Program-made: the position numbers and the translations under genes
Notes under the pieces: model-generated
Told to the model about the DNA's origin: nothing
Database searches by the model: none
Seen by the model: the letters and a program-made list of their open reading frames with translations, nothing else
In this document: in pieces, positions 1 to 11,556 of the stretch
Numbering within the stretch: position 1 is the stretch's first letter
Layout: the number at the start of each line of letters is the position of its first letter
NCBI GenBank assembly: GCA_015178975.1
Contig: WHVD01000098.1
Span: 186,001-250,000 of the forward strand
From: Hysterangium stoloniferum
Lineage: Eukaryota > Basidiomycota > Agaricomycetes > Hysterangiales > Hysterangiaceae
DNA: 64,000 nucleotides
Reading direction: 5' to 3'

Positions 1-367
1 TTTAAACCGAAGGGAATCCAGCTTTTCATTTCAAATGGAGAGCGTATATAAGGAAGAATAACTATAGTTTCAAACGCAAGGGATAAAGTGGCAGACATGA
101 TAACGAAGCTGTCCCAGTTACAATAACATCCAATAAAAAGGCGACCCTGACGAATGACCGGATGGCGAATTCGATGATGATGGTGATGTTGGTAGATGGT
201 GATGATGTGGGTATATGGTGATGATGTTGGTAGATGACGATGATATTGGCAGATGACAGAATGAAATGTGTGCGGTGGGTATATTTGGTGGGATGAGTGA
301 GCTATAGAAGTCCGTAGTGTTCAGGGCCGTTTCACAATCACAAGCAGAAACTACACACCTCAGGTAG
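1..367. other. 3' flank of pheromone gene P1
   Basis: No gene is supported here. On the minus strand this is the downstream flank of P1. A CATCA/ATCATC-rich low-complexity stretch lies at about 165-255. A splice-donor-like GTGTGTAG follows the P1 stop codon after nine bases, so part of this flank may be a 3'-UTR intron. Confidence 0.6.
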
Positions 368-493
368 CTACAAGACGATGCAGTATCCGTTGGGGCCCGC
401 ATACGATCTGTCTTGGTCAACAAGAACTTGCTCGTCGTCACCCGATGTTGCGCCCGAGGCGAAAAATGTGAAGAGAGTGAAGAATGCGTCCAT
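368..493 (-). CDS. CaaX mating pheromone precursor P1 (41 aa)
   Basis: This 41-residue ORF has the hallmarks of a basidiomycete lipopeptide pheromone precursor. It begins MDAFFTLFTFF, continues with an acidic spacer (SGDDEQ), and ends GPNGYCIVL, so CIVL is the CaaX box for prenylation, AAX removal and carboxymethylation. A conserved processing context LVDQDR precedes the last residues, which suggests a mature peptide of about 9-11 residues ending in a lipidated cysteine. Leucine in the X position is typical of geranylgeranyltransferase I substrates, whereas the other three precursors end in Ser or Ala. The ATG was chosen because it gives the family start MD.F. An ACAATGGAG site lies at 578-586, about 85 bp upstream. 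P1 and P2 share PNGYC and are probably paralogs. The longer overlapping frame is a shadow. Confidence 0.93.
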   Translation of the reverse strand: MDAFFTLFTFFASGATSGDDEQVLVDQDRSYAGPNGYCIVL

Positions 494-1782
494 TGGTGGG
501 GGATGTGATGTCTATAGGAGGTTGAGAGTGTGACAGTACTGCGACGAAGATGGTGTTTGTAGGTTGGATTTTCAACAACAATGGAGCAAGCTTTATAAGA
601 GGTTAGCCCTAAACCCAAAGGAGAAGGACAATACAGGTCGCTTATACTGAGCGTCTACCATGATTGGAACCTATCGACAAGCGCATATTCAACGGGAAAA
701 ATCCTCCTCATTTACCCATTCATTTTTATGATTGTCTGCAGTTGACGCACTCTATCCTTGACTCTTTGGATAATATCGAACACTCCACTCAGTTGATCAG
801 TGAGAAATACGCGTCGGGTGGGTTTTATTGTGGCGTGTATGCGACACGAAGTCGTCAGGTTAAACCGCTCAGAATTCACGCATTATTGACCGCATTCGTC
901 TGGTTTATTGTTCTTATGTAAGTTTACCTATATACTATAACCAGGTAGATGGATCCCACGGCTAAAATATCTACTACTTCCGTCTCCTAACCATTCATCC
1001 AAGTTCGGCAACAAACTCCTTCAGGCCAGGGCAATGCCAAACCACACGAATGTCTGCCTATTGACCTTCAAGGTGCACACAAAAAACAGCGTCATATTTA
1101 GCGCTTCGGTTATTCAACACTCTATAATTAGCCTGGTCAGCTCGGTCATGTCCATTTGTTCTCATCCTTTGACAAGAAGCTCAAGGTGGTTCAAGGTGAC
1201 AGGGTGTGAAAGTAAACATGATTTGTGTCCTTTTTTATTTTGGGAGGCTGGTCATATTTTTCGCAGCTTTAGTGACATCAGGTACATTGTTGATCTAAAT
1301 CACAAACAACAATAGGTAACTGACTGGTTATAAGAATATGTGCGAATGGACGACGGAACTAACTCACAGCGCTTTAATGTCAGCGTAGATTGAGTCTTAG
1401 ATATCAGGGTCATGGTGCCTGGGAAAGTGGCGCCTCTAAATAGGTGTCCAATCTTACCTAAAAGAGTTGTATTCTTCCCCTGTGCAATAGTCGATCTCGT
1501 GGCTTGGGTCACGATATTTTTTATGAACCGAGTCACTTGACGTATTGTTGAAAATTACAATAATATATCTGAAAGCTAAAATGAGTTGAACAAGCCTAGT
1601 ATAGTCCAATCTTTCAAGTTGGCTGAAGATGAACACGCGATGCTTACGTCAGCAAATTATTGTTCCTAAGCGATTTACCTTTTGGGCAAAGAATAAGGGA
1701 CGAGCAAACAGGTATAAAACAGATGTATGCTCAACCCTGAATCCACCAGACTGAAAGCCGTATCTTCATACTTTCATAAGCC
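494..1782. other. Intergenic, P1-P2
   Basis: No convincing gene. The P1 promoter side contains the HMG-box-like ACAATGGAG at 578-586. Close to P2, an ATTGTTC core lies at 1659-1665 and a CAAAG at 1687-1691. The short open frames here have neither coding character nor introns that join them. Confidence 0.5.
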
Positions 1783-1893
1783 ATGGACACATTTCTCACC
1801 TTTTTCACCTTTGGCGCAATGTCAGACGATGATGTTCTTACTGATCAGGATACTTCTTCATCCTCCCCGAACGGATACTGTGTGGTTTCGTAA
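1783..1893 (+). CDS. CaaX mating pheromone precursor P2 (36 aa)
   Basis: A 36-residue precursor starting MDTFLTFFTF and ending SPNGYCVVS, with CVVS as the CaaX box. The middle is acidic (SDDD) and LTDQD matches the processing context of P1 (LVDQD) and P4 (LVDRD), which predicts a mature peptide of roughly 11-12 residues. The Ser in the X position fits farnesylation. It lies 1.67 kb upstream of receptor R1 on the same strand and could belong to that sublocus, although a peptide normally does not activate its own-haplotype receptor. TAA is followed after 12 bases by TGAG|GTGCCG, the same sequence context as in P1, so a 3'-UTR intron ending at a CTGCCAG is likely. Only this ATG gives the family N-terminus. 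Confidence 0.93.
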   Translation: MDTFLTFFTFGAMSDDDVLTDQDTSSSSPNGYCVVS

Positions 1894-3438
1894 GATGCTA
1901 CTGAGGTGCCGCATTATCTCCTTGTTATGACTTTGGCACCTGTGCTGACTCCTTACTTTTCCCTGCCAGCCTTCCGCTATCAATCATGGCTTCCCGCATA
2001 CCAACATTGTCAGTCGATATCCACCCATTTGCCACCCCATCGACGAAAACATCACCTTATTCTTCATTCATTCATCACAAGGCTGCCTTTATAAATTATT
2101 ACGTCTATCATTCAGACGATTTCGTTTTCATATTCATCATTGTATCCCTTGCTTTGAATTATAATTATTGTTATTTATCTCTTTTCCTGAAATGTAAAAT
2201 GTATGCCTAGTTGCATTGGATTTGCCATGTTACAGTCTATCCGAGCAAGGCTCCGCAAAGAACGTAACATGTACAAATATATACTTATGCATATATGGTG
2301 CATACTTCTTGTTTAGAATTTGGCCTAGCCGCTTTACCACACTTCTGACCAGTTTGTATGCTCGTTTTCATACTCCGGAAAGTAGCTGATGAGATCTAAC
2401 AGACAAAATAATTGGGGTGTAAGGTACATAAATTAATGTCGTAGTCAATATGGTCATAAAATGTTAATGTACAAAAGAGTAGCCAAAAGGCGGGATTTAC
2501 GCGAGAACAGACGACCGACGGGAGAACGAAAAAAAATATTGCCCCCACTAAATCCTGGAGGCCGCGGGGGATCGCTGTTGGTCTAGCTGGGCGGCAGGAA
2601 GTCGGCCATTTATGGGGCCATGTAATTTGGTGGCGTAGAAGGCAAACATTGCCTTCATTCAAGTTAGAATCTATGTTTATGAACTTTTGAGGTTATCCAC
2701 CTATGGGGCATGCCTCTTCAAAGAACTGACGTCAGTACTTCTTTTGGGTTATTCACCGGCTGTTGATGGTGGGACAAGATGGCGGTGACGCATGGATCAT
2801 CATTAAGGACTAGGCTTTGAGCATTTTCTCCAGCTGAGCTATTGAGGTCGTCTCCAGCGTCACTGTAAATGCAGTAGAATATGAGGGCCGCCTTAGGTTT
2901 CCATTGCTTGTCGTCGTTGTAATATCTAATATTTTTCACCACAGGAAATGTAGTAATAACTTTCGGGGTGAGTGCAGATGGACAAGTCTAATAGCTTGTC
3001 CGAATTTCTGTAGCTACATAAGTTCGAGTGGGCTGAATGGAATAAATTACAGCACATCCAGCGGAAAGGTTGTAATCAGTCGTAAAAATATAAAAGGCGA
3101 GGCTCGCTATGGGGCACTAATATGAAGCAATGTGTAACCGGGTTGGCACATCGGAATATACGATGAGACCTACTTGGACGCAGAAAAAATGTCCCCTGGT
3201 TTGTTGCAGAAGACATGTTGCTTTTATTCATTTTTGGAAATTGTCGGACGCTGAGGGCCTTACTCCTTCTCCTCACTGCAATGTACAGAACGATAATCTC
3301 CCAAGTGACGGCTCTTGTAATATAGTGATCCGAAGGAGTCCACGTGGTAACAGTGGTAGAAGTGGTAGAGCGCTGCCGATGATTGCCGAACCAATTCCCT
3401 GGATACAATTGAGCGATAGGCAAATTTCCATTTTTGGA
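1894..3438. other. Intergenic, P2 to R1 promoter
   Basis: No gene is recognised. Open frames at 3076-3513 on both strands overlap each other and resemble no family. The first ~150 bases are the presumed 3' UTR and intron of P2. Confidence 0.45.
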
Positions 3439-3463
3439 ACAATGGTGAAATCGAACAAAGGGA
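3439..3463 (+). promoter_or_regulatory. HMG-box/PRE-like site pair upstream of R1
   Basis: ACAATGGTG (3439-3447) is followed 7 bp later by ACAAAGGGA (3455-3463), about 104-128 bp before the R1 ATG. ACAAAGGGA is identical to the pheromone response element bound by the HMG-box factor Prf1 in Ustilago (established knowledge). Its use here is inferred. Confidence 0.65.
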
Positions 3464-3566
3464 TAATTGAACCTTATTTCACGGGAACTATTCTCCCGCA
3501 ATTTCCAGCTTAAATGCAGGGAACAAGAGGCTATCGCGACATCTCTCAGCGTCCCCTGCTACTAGT

Positions 3567-5059
3567 ATGCGCCATCCGGAGTTTCCAGTCGTTTCCTTCC
3601 TCTTGCTTCCGTTCTTGCTTGCCTCTCTGCGGTCTCATATCAAAGTGCCTCGTCTCATTTGGTGCTTTCGGCATAAAAACTGACTTCATACGTAGGCACG
3701 GAGTGTAGCCACCGTCTCTCTTGTAGTGTGGTTATCACTATATAACATTATCCGTGGCATCAATTCCATCGTATGGGCCAATAACACGACCATTCGACTG
3801 CTAGTCTGGTGTGACATAAGTAAGCATCATTCTCATTCAGTTGGAAATGTCGTCTGACTTGTGATCGACCAGCAACAAAGTTCGGGATTGGATTTACAAT
3901 TGCCGTTCCACTTGCAGCTCTGTGCATTTGCCGCCACCTGGAAAACGTGTCATCTAACCGCCAGGCAATGATAACCAGTGACGATAAGAGACGTAGGATG
4001 ATATTTGAATCTGTTTTATGCTTTGCTCTACCCCTGATTTTCATGGCGTTGCGTACGTCTTTATCACCTTTATTACTACTTATGTTGATTTGCCTGTAGA
4101 TTACATTGTACAGGGTCATCGATTCGACATCGTTGAAGACATCGGATGTCTACCAAACACATATATTTCAGTTCCATCTATGGTTCTAATATTCTTCCCG
4201 CCTCTCGTCATTGCTATGATATCGATGTGCTATGCAGGTTAATAATCCGCGCTGATTTTATTATTTTTTCTGACTATATTTCCCCAAATGTGATTCAGTT
4301 GCAGCCTTCCACCATTTCCTTGCACGCCGTATTGAGTTTGCTGCCATTTTGCACAAGTCCAATTCATCCCTCAGCACCAGTCGCTACTTCCGTCTCATGG
4401 CTCTTGCTGTCTTCGAAATATTCTGGGATACCGGAAACGACATATACGTCATTTGGGCAAATTGGCGGGCGGGGTTGCATCCGTGGATTAGTTGGAGCGA
4501 TGTTCATTCAAAGTTCTCCCATGTAGGGAGAGTCCCTCTTTTCTTGACCCCGCAGTCGGTTATAATTTCTAACACATACATGTGGTGGATTCTCCCCATC
4601 TCCTCTATCGCCTTCTTTATATTCTTCGGATTTGGTGAGGAGGCTCTTTCCGACTATCGTGCAGGCTTGGTATGGATCAAACGTGTCGTACTGCGTATGC
4701 CAGTTACACCCAACAGTTCTTCCGAAATCCTTCCATCGTATAGGTCCGCTCTTCTTAACCCATCATTTACCTTGATTTTAATTATCCCCTTTAGAACTCG
4801 AGCTGGCTCAGCAAATATGTCCTCATCTCAGAAATGCGAGAGTCGATCGTGGAACGAGCTTACTCTCGTCATTCCGGACATAAGCGATCGCTCTACAATA
4901 TCTTCTTCGAGACGCGATTCCAAACCCGACTTCGACCTACCGTCATACAAATCGGAAGCTTCAACACCCTCGTCAACGCCTACGGCGCCAGAAACACATG
5001 TCGAGGTTCCGTCTGAATCGATTCACAATGACGAACGGCACGGCGCACATACTCAATAA
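3567..5059 (+). CDS. STE3: STE3-type pheromone receptor R1
   Basis: A seven-transmembrane GPCR of the fungal STE3 family that binds lipidated peptide pheromones at the plasma membrane and couples to a heterotrimeric G protein and MAPK cascade. Six exons fit without a stop: 3567-3644, 3696-3819, 3873-4052, 4100-4237, 4305-4743 and 4795-5059 (407 aa). Recognisable parts are the N-terminus MRHPEFPV, NSIVWANN at the end of TM2, VWCDI, HYIVQGHRFDIVEDIGC before TM5, RYFRLMALA at TM6 and FFGFGEEA after TM7. The Ser/Thr/Pro-rich cytoplasmic tail is about 90 residues. Intron positions are shared with R2 and R3. The last intron (51 nt, weak donor GTCCGC) is a multiple of three and could be retained. 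R1 lies 1.7 kb downstream of P2 and 0.8 kb upstream of its paralog R2, on the same strand. Confidence 0.95.
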
Positions 5060-5720
5060 AGACGCAGTTCTCGTTCCCCCATTTTTTCTGGAATCTCCGC
5101 GATAGACAAACTCATCATGCAAACTGCGTGTCCATTTACTGTACAGCTGACCCCCGGCATTATTTTCCTGCTAAATTTTTTACGATGATTTCATATCTCT
5201 TTTATACCTCTTGTATTCGTTGTTCAGTATTTGGTCGCTTGTATCCATTAGCGAATTCATGACCAATATAAAATCCATCCATGTAGATACTATACTATCA
5301 ATGCGCAGTAGAGTGCTTTGATTATTACCGTCATGTGGGAGAGTCGGAGTCTGCCAGGTTCCGGGAATGGCATGGATCAGTTTTGAACGTGCGCAATATC
5401 CTGGACTAAGGGTGATTAAGTACTTCGAGAATCACAGAAGTTAATTGATGCCTTTATATTTTGAACGCTGTCATTGACGCAGGGTGTGGCGGCGGGTATA
5501 CTCCGGTACTTAGACCATGGAGACGAACAGGAAAAGGTGTATTACTAAGCATATGGCTGAAGTATTCACTAAGGATAGACAAGATCCATAAAGATATAAT
5601 TTGAAATATTTATGCCTTAAAACAAGGAATTATATGATCGCCATAGACTTTGAAGTGTAAGTATATTGACGGAAGCAATTCTGGCGCTCACGTGGGATTC
5701 TATCGGCAGCTCAATTTAGA
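5060..5720. other. Intergenic, R1-R2
   Basis: No gene or repeat recognised. It contains the 3' flank of R1 and leads into the R2 promoter. Confidence 0.5.
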
Positions 5721-5765
5721 ACAATGGGAGATTACCACAGTCGACCACTTGGCCAGTCCCATTGT
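5721..5765. promoter_or_regulatory. Inverted HMG-box site pair upstream of R2
   Basis: ACAATGGGA at 5721-5729 is matched by its exact reverse complement TCCCATTGT at 5757-5765, ending 91 bp before the R2 start codon. ACAATGG/CCATTGT is the classic HMG-box (SOX/MATA-HMG) core. A promoter role is inferred from its recurrence before every receptor in the window. Confidence 0.65.
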
Positions 5766-5856
5766 TCTTCAGCATGCTTTTAACGCTATACGCTGGTTCT
5801 GTTGGTTATTTGCCGCGTGTTGCCCTCTTTCCTCTACCACCACCGAGACCCGTACA

Positions 5857-7480
5857 ATGCGCCATCCAGAATTTCCTGTGATATCTTTCCTCTGTATTCC
5901 CCTCGTTTTGTCCTCCCTGCCTTCACACATTAGAGTGCGTCTTTTTGCTGCCATTGCTGCATTGTGCTAACGCAGACCGAAGAGTCGGAGTATCCCTATT
6001 ATTTCTTTGGTAGCATGGATGACGGTCATGAATATTATTCATGGGGTGGACAGTCTAGCTTGGGCGAACAACGTTGACATAAAACTGGAGGTGTGGTGCG
6101 ACATCGGTAGCGTATCCCCATTCTTCACAGCAGTCACCAATTTAACGGAGCTCCCGCGCCAGCTACTAAAATCGAGATCGGCTATACCTTTGCGGTCCCC
6201 GCTGCAGGCCTCTGTCTGATGCGCCACCTCGAGAGCGTAGCGGCTGCGAGGCAGGTCAGTGCGAGCAGCGCACAGAAGCGCCGCCGTCAAATATTTGAGT
6301 TGATTATGTGCTTCGGACTCCCATTAGTTTTCATGGTGCTCCGTAAGGTCTCTCCCCTGTGAAGCATACGACGTCACTTATACATCTCCCCAGATTTTAT
6401 CGTCCAAGGCCATCGATTCGATATTATCGAGGACATCGGTTGCAGTCCGGCCGTTTACTGGTCAGTCGCCAGCCTGGTGGTGATATGGGTGCCTCCATTG
6501 CTTTTGTCTTGTATCTCCTTCGTTTACGCTGGTATGTCTATCTCTTTTTTCACGTACACTTTGTAACTAATCATTTATGAAAGCTTTCACGCTGCGCCAT
6601 TTCCTCCGCCACCGTATATCCTTCGCAACCCACCTTCGCAATTCACAATCAGCGATCTCACCAAACCGTTACTTCCGACTCATGGCCCTAGCCGTCGTGG
6701 AAATGACTTGGGACATTGGAATTAATGTTTACCTTCTTACGGCGAACTTTTCAATGGCCACTCTTTTACCTTGGATTAACTGGCAAAATGTCCATGCTCA
6801 TTTTTCAAGAGTTCAGCAACTCCCCAAATTCCTCGTTACGGCTTCCTTTATGAATCAAGAGATACTAGTGTGGTGGTTTGTTCCCTTCACTTGTGTTCTT
6901 TTTTTCCTATTTTTTGCATTCGGGGAAGAGGCAATGTCCGACTACCGCGCTTGTTTTTCATGGTTCCGTCGGACCATACTTCGCCAACGCGTCGAAAAGC
7001 CGAAAAACCGTGGTGAAATATTGCCTTCGTACAGGTATGTCTTTCCCCTTATGTCTATTACGTTTATTTAATGCGAAATGCAGCGCTCACAGGCACGACA
7101 TTCACATAAACACGAACAAACGCGATCTTGCTGGCGATGATACCAAAGCACCTTGGGATAGTTGTTCGATTAGTCTCCCGGACTTGACAACCCCGTCAGA
7201 ACTTGCATTTGCTTCAGACATGAAAGCTCCCCAACTACATGGCGAACTTGATCTAACGGTCGACGGATCCCATATTGTTTCGGTGCCACCGCCGACAACC
7301 TTGAACACTGATTGCCCGTCTTCCTTGGAACATTCTGCATCAGAACAGAATGCTACACTACCCACAAATGAGCCAGACTCTAATAACTCAATACCCGGCC
7401 CGGAATTGACCACTCCCCACACAGGGGATGGCATTCGTGTTACTATCGAACGGACAGTGTCTGTTTCACGTAGATTGTGA
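5857..7480 (+). CDS. STE3: STE3-type pheromone receptor R2
   Basis: Second STE3 GPCR, with the same six-exon architecture as R1: 5857-5934, 5983-6106, 6163-6342, 6394-6531, 6584-7034 and about 7084-7480 (about 455 aa; the last acceptor could also be at 7092, which removes three residues). It begins MRHPEFPVISFLC. It carries SLAWANN, VWCDI, HFIVQGHRFDIIEDIGC, RYFRLMALA and FFAFGEEAMSDYRA in the expected order. The first two introns have lengths and phases like those of R1. The C-terminal tail of about 130 residues is rich in Ser, Thr and Pro and ends near GIRVTIERTVSVS, a motif echoed in R4 (GGIRVIVEKSTV). No pheromone gene lies immediately beside it, so it may be a duplicate receptor or share P2. 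Confidence 0.95.
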
Positions 7481-8474
7481 CACCCCAACTCACTCTCCTT
7501 GTTGCTCTTCTTTCTTTCGAGTCATATATCCATTACAAACATTGTATTTGTATTCGTAGCTCGCTGATGCGACCATGTATCTTAATACCTTACTCCATCA
7601 AAAAAATATTTTTAAAATTGTCAGCAATTTTGCTGTGGGCGATGTGAACGATTCCCAATATCATGGCGTATTTTGAACTCGAAGCAATAGAGGGTATTTG
7701 CAACTAGTAAATATTAGCGAACTGAATTGGTTCCTGATAGAAAGGCTCTTGTAACCCTGGCCACCTTACCACATACGCCACCATTCCCTACTACTCCCTT
7801 TGCTCGACTAATCAAGCATTCCTTGTGTCGCCACTCAATCACCCTTGACCATTGTTCTCCCATCAACCTTTGTTCTCCTTTTTCTGTCACATCTTCCTTG
7901 TCTTCAGGCGCCTTTTGTTACCACAATCTTATTGTTCCAAGCAGATATATAAGTATACATTCCACAGTGATAAGAGAACAATCTTTTTGACTATGAAATC
8001 CCTTCTCACTCTTCCCTAGGGAACCTCACATTCATCTTGTATCATACTGCTATTAAAATAAAGAAAACTTAGTCCTGTCCGTGTTGACCGAGTGAGGCTG
8101 ATAACAACAGCCTTTCAGCTCTTCACAGTGATATATCATGAACAGTCCACTTCTGAACCTGTGTCACCAACAATTTCGAAGGCCCCAAAGCCGCTCACAA
8201 TCGATATCATGTGGAACTTGTGCACCATCAATTCCAGAAGCCTCAAAGCCGCCCACGATCGATGATATTATGTGGAATTTGTGTTTCTATTGAATTGTGG
8301 ACTACACGTTATCAATACCCAAAAAAAAACCGAAAAATAATAAATATACAGTGCACAATCGGGGAATGGCACGAACGGAGCAGCTAAAACTACAAAAGGG
8401 AAATAGAGGTGCAGAATTTGAGCAGCAGAAAATGCAGGGAGAGGGAGCGGGACTATAGAACATGGTCAGCGCCG
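7481..8474. other. Intergenic, R2-R3 (tail to tail)
   Basis: R2 and R3 converge here. No gene found, and no CaaX precursor was seen on either strand. It contains a small tandem duplication (listed separately) and A-rich stretches near 8320. Confidence 0.5.
8152..8283. repeat. Imperfect ~66-bp tandem duplication
   Basis: Two diverged units share the order caat-tc-gaagcc-caaagccgc-ca-atcgat-atgtggaa-ttgtg. They lie in the noncoding gap between the convergent receptors. Confidence 0.6.
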
Positions 8475-10185
8475 TCATGACACTGGATGGCTGGGGGTAT
8501 GACTTGAGGAGGGTGTATAGGGTGGGTCAGTGAATGCTGATGAAACTGATATGCCAGTATCAGTCGACACCGATCCTCGATGCACTATAGCAAAGTGCTC
8601 AGGGGTTGCAACGTTGTCAATGTGGGTTGCGACTGTATTCGAAGCACCAACTTGGGTAGTGACTGTATTCGAAGCACCAACTTGGGTAGTAACTGTATTC
8701 GAAGCACCAACTTGGGTAGTGGCTGCATTCGGAGCACCAACTTGGGTAGTGACACTTGCTGATTCAACGTCCACGGAGGTTCGATGAACAGGTTGTGCTA
8801 CCATTTCAACGTCGGCGCTGCTCGCACCAGAACCATTTCGAGGCAAGACATATTCTGGGGGCTCTGACATCTTGAGGGAGATAGCATCCCAATCCATCGA
8901 TTTTTGGTCGTCGTCGCCTGACTTGGGGGACAGTCTAAGGCTAACATTTGTGGTGCGAGGGCTAGGGTAGAGCGGAATTTAGCTGGGTGCAGAACTAAAA
9001 ATAGATCATAGACAACAACGAACCGATAAGTGGGTAAACCTGCAAAGGTTGATGGTTCTTGAACTTTCTGGCGCAAGATGGTGCGGCGGAACCAGTTGAA
9101 GGCTGCCTTGAAGTCGGACTGGGACTCTCCACCGAATCCGAAGAAAACAAAGAACAGCAGGGCGGAGATAGGTAGGAGGTACCATTGAAAGATAAATATT
9201 TTCAAATTACGGGCGGGAATTAAGAAGGTCGGAAATTGTAGTATGCGGGAGAAATGCGAATGAACATCGGCCCAGCTAATCCAGGGGCGGAAACCGAGTG
9301 AAACGTTCGCCCAGATTACCCACGAATTAATGGATGTATCCCAACACACGGTAACGATGGACAGAGCCATTAACCTGAAGTAGCGATTCGGGCTCATGCC
9401 GGACTGGCTGTTACGTAAATGGGTTGCGAAGTTAATTCTGTGTCTCAGGAAGTGACGCAGAGTCATAACTGTAGAAATATGAGGGTAGGAAGACGAGCAA
9501 AATAAGTGGGACTAACTGGCGAGAACCAGACTGAATGAGGACAGTACCAAAGGAGGGAGGTAAATGAGAAACAGAGCGGCCCAGGAGAAATACACTGTGG
9601 GCATGCATCCAATATCTTCAAAGATATCGAAGCGATGGCCTTGTACAATATAATCTAACTGAAGATAAGCTTCATTATCATAGACTCTGATGGGAGGACG
9701 TACGCAAGGCCATCAAAAGAATAGGGAGTCCAAAGCACATTACTGCCTCGAATATCTGTCTGCGACGCCGATCATCACGAGTTGTCATTACATGACGCGC
9801 CGACGCGATATGTTCGAGATGTCGTAAAATACACATTGCTGCAGCAGGCACAGCAATTGTGAGTCCAGCAAATATTTTTGTTACTAGTAATAATTAAGAA
9901 GCTGGGATCGAGAGGAGAAAAGGCGAGTTTACCAATATCACACCAGACTTGGTCTCTGATAACGACGTTATTGGCCCAAATAATAGAGTTAATGCCTTTG
10001 GCGATGTTGGCTACGCTGAGCCATCCGATTAATGCAAGAGTGCTAACGCTACGAGCCTAATACGGTAAGTATGTATGCCTTTAAGATGGGAAAAAAAGCG
10101 GACCTACCCTGACATGTGAAGGTAAACATATCAAAGCGAGCGCTGCTGAGACAAAAGAGAGAATTGGGAACTCTGGATGGCGCAT
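8475..10185 (-). CDS. STE3: STE3-type pheromone receptor R3
   Basis: Third STE3 receptor, inverted relative to R1 and R2. Exons on the minus strand are 10185-10108, 10056-9933, 9883-9704, 9654-9517, 9468-9024 and 8961-8475, giving 483 aa. It begins MRHPEFPILSFV and contains NSIIWANN, VWCDI, HYIVQGHRFDIFEDIGC, RYFRLMALS and FFGFGGESQSDFKA, where GGES replaces the GEEA of its paralogs. Exons 1-4 have exactly the same lengths as in R1 and R2 (78, 124, 180 and 138 nt), so the three arose by duplication. The cytoplasmic tail is the longest of the R1-R3 trio and contains four copies of a ten-residue TTQVGASNTV-like repeat. Overlapping plus-strand frames over the tail are shadows. Confidence 0.94.
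8628..8755 (-). repeat. 30-bp tandem repeat inside R3 tail coding sequence
   Basis: About four units of exactly 30 bp encode TTQVGASNTV-type decapeptides in the R3 cytoplasmic tail. The period keeps the frame, so copy number can vary without breaking the protein. Confidence 0.85.
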
Positions 10186-10276
10186 GTTGAGATGTCACTT
10201 GAGATGTAAGAGGAAGGGGGGAACGGTCGATAGAATCTGAGGACCAAATTTACCCCCATGCTTTAACGCTTGTGCA

Positions 10277-10309
10277 ACAATGGGGAGTTCACTTGTAAAT
10301 TCCCTTTGT
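10277..10309. promoter_or_regulatory. Inverted HMG-box/PRE-like pair upstream of R3
   Basis: ACAATGGGG (10277-10285) and TCCCTTTGT (10301-10309, the exact reverse complement of ACAAAGGGA) lie 92-124 bp upstream of the R3 ATG at 10185. Spacing and distance resemble the sites before R1, R2 and R4. Confidence 0.65.
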
Positions 10310-11444
10310 TCCTCGGAAGCTTAAATGGAACTTAATTTTAATTTAGCCGCCGAAATGCCGTTCAACCACAATGGTGGCGTTGCCGGACTTGGCTTCCGAG
10401 CCAAACTGCCGTCAGACGCTCTAATAATGGCTTAGCTGGCTTCCGGCTTAGCCAGGCTAATCTTGGTCTATTATTTAACTTTTGTGCTTTATGTAGGAAT
10501 TTAATTTATGTAATGCACAAAATACCGCAGGTTATTTCCTTTTCTACTTCCAGTGCCTATGTGGTGATAAAAATGTGTAAACTGGCTCTAAACAAACTAC
10601 CTGATAGAGACATGGGCAAATTACATAGTACGTTATTGTATATTTTTCCCTCGTTCTGGGCATTATTTGATTGCTTGTGATCATGTCTGAGATCGAGTCA
10701 CACTAGCTAGACTAAATTTCTGACTTCTCTGCAGGTGAGAACTAGTATTCTCACACGTTTCGTATTCTTGAGTGACGGGCAGCAGGTAAACTTATGCCTC
10801 ATGCTCATGATATGACTAGCAGCCGTACTTTCCTAATAATAAGCATGGTTTCATAATTCCTGAAAAGTATGAGCTTACAGTAACAGTCTTTTACCATTAT
10901 TGAGGTTTCGACTCAATTGTCACCCCTGTCGTCTTTCGAACTCCCTACAGGCGTGAACCAGGATAAGGCGGGGAAACTTGCTTGCAAATAGATCTGTTTA
11001 TATGGTTTATTTTGCTCCTATTGAAGCATTAATATCAACAAATTTTCACCTTGAAGGTTGGGAGCTACGAACATACTATATTTTAAGCCTGATACATCCT
11101 GGTTGGTAAGTCTTGTTCTAGGAGTTACCTTGATATAATTTTTTTTAACTTTCCTACCTGGAAAATATTACGCATGGCTTAATTTATAGTCTGTTCCGTT
11201 ATTCTCCCTAAGTAGTCAACTGACTGTGCATGCAGCGCGGTGACTGACGTGCGCATATAATAACACAGAATATTAGAGGAACATGGGTCGTGCCCAAATA
11301 TGAATTGACTCCCGAGATGCTCACACACATGTGAAGAGATGCAATTGTTTACAAACAGCCTACTCCCAGCGGCTATAGATCGGTACCAATTGTGACCCTG
11401 ATTACCATATATGGCAAATTGGTTCCGCCTTCTGCCAGGGCCGT
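10310..11444. other. Intergenic, R3-P3
   Basis: No gene, pheromone precursor or repeat recognised in about 1.1 kb. The sequence is AT-rich and frames are short. It separates the R1-R3 cluster from the P3/R4/P4 group. Confidence 0.5.
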
Positions 11445-11479
11445 CTTTGTTCTCCTTTTCTGGCCCTGCAACAATAGAG
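11445..11479. promoter_or_regulatory. HMG-box-like pair upstream of P3
   Basis: CTTTGTTC (11445-11452, the reverse complement of GAACAAAG, as also seen before R1 and R4) and ACAATAGAG (11471-11479) lie 78-112 bp upstream of the P3 ATG. Both depart slightly from the receptor sites. Confidence 0.4.
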
Positions 11480-11556
11480 ATCCATATTATTTAATGGCAG
11501 TTTTCCGGGCAAAGCAAACAACACGTCGTCCCAATACCCCCTTTCCACCAACTACC

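Noticed and set aside
118..618. 166-residue minus-strand frame over P1
   Set aside because: It is in a different frame from the precursor, is Ser/His-rich low complexity, and owes its openness to the CATCA tract.
2718..2942. Minus frame containing DDPCVTAIL as a possible mutated pheromone
   Set aside because: The Cys is not at a CaaX position followed by a stop, and there is no family N-terminus.
7727..7990. Possible fifth pheromone or small gene between R2 and R3
   Set aside because: There is no CaaX terminus, no MD.F start and no acidic spacer in any frame.
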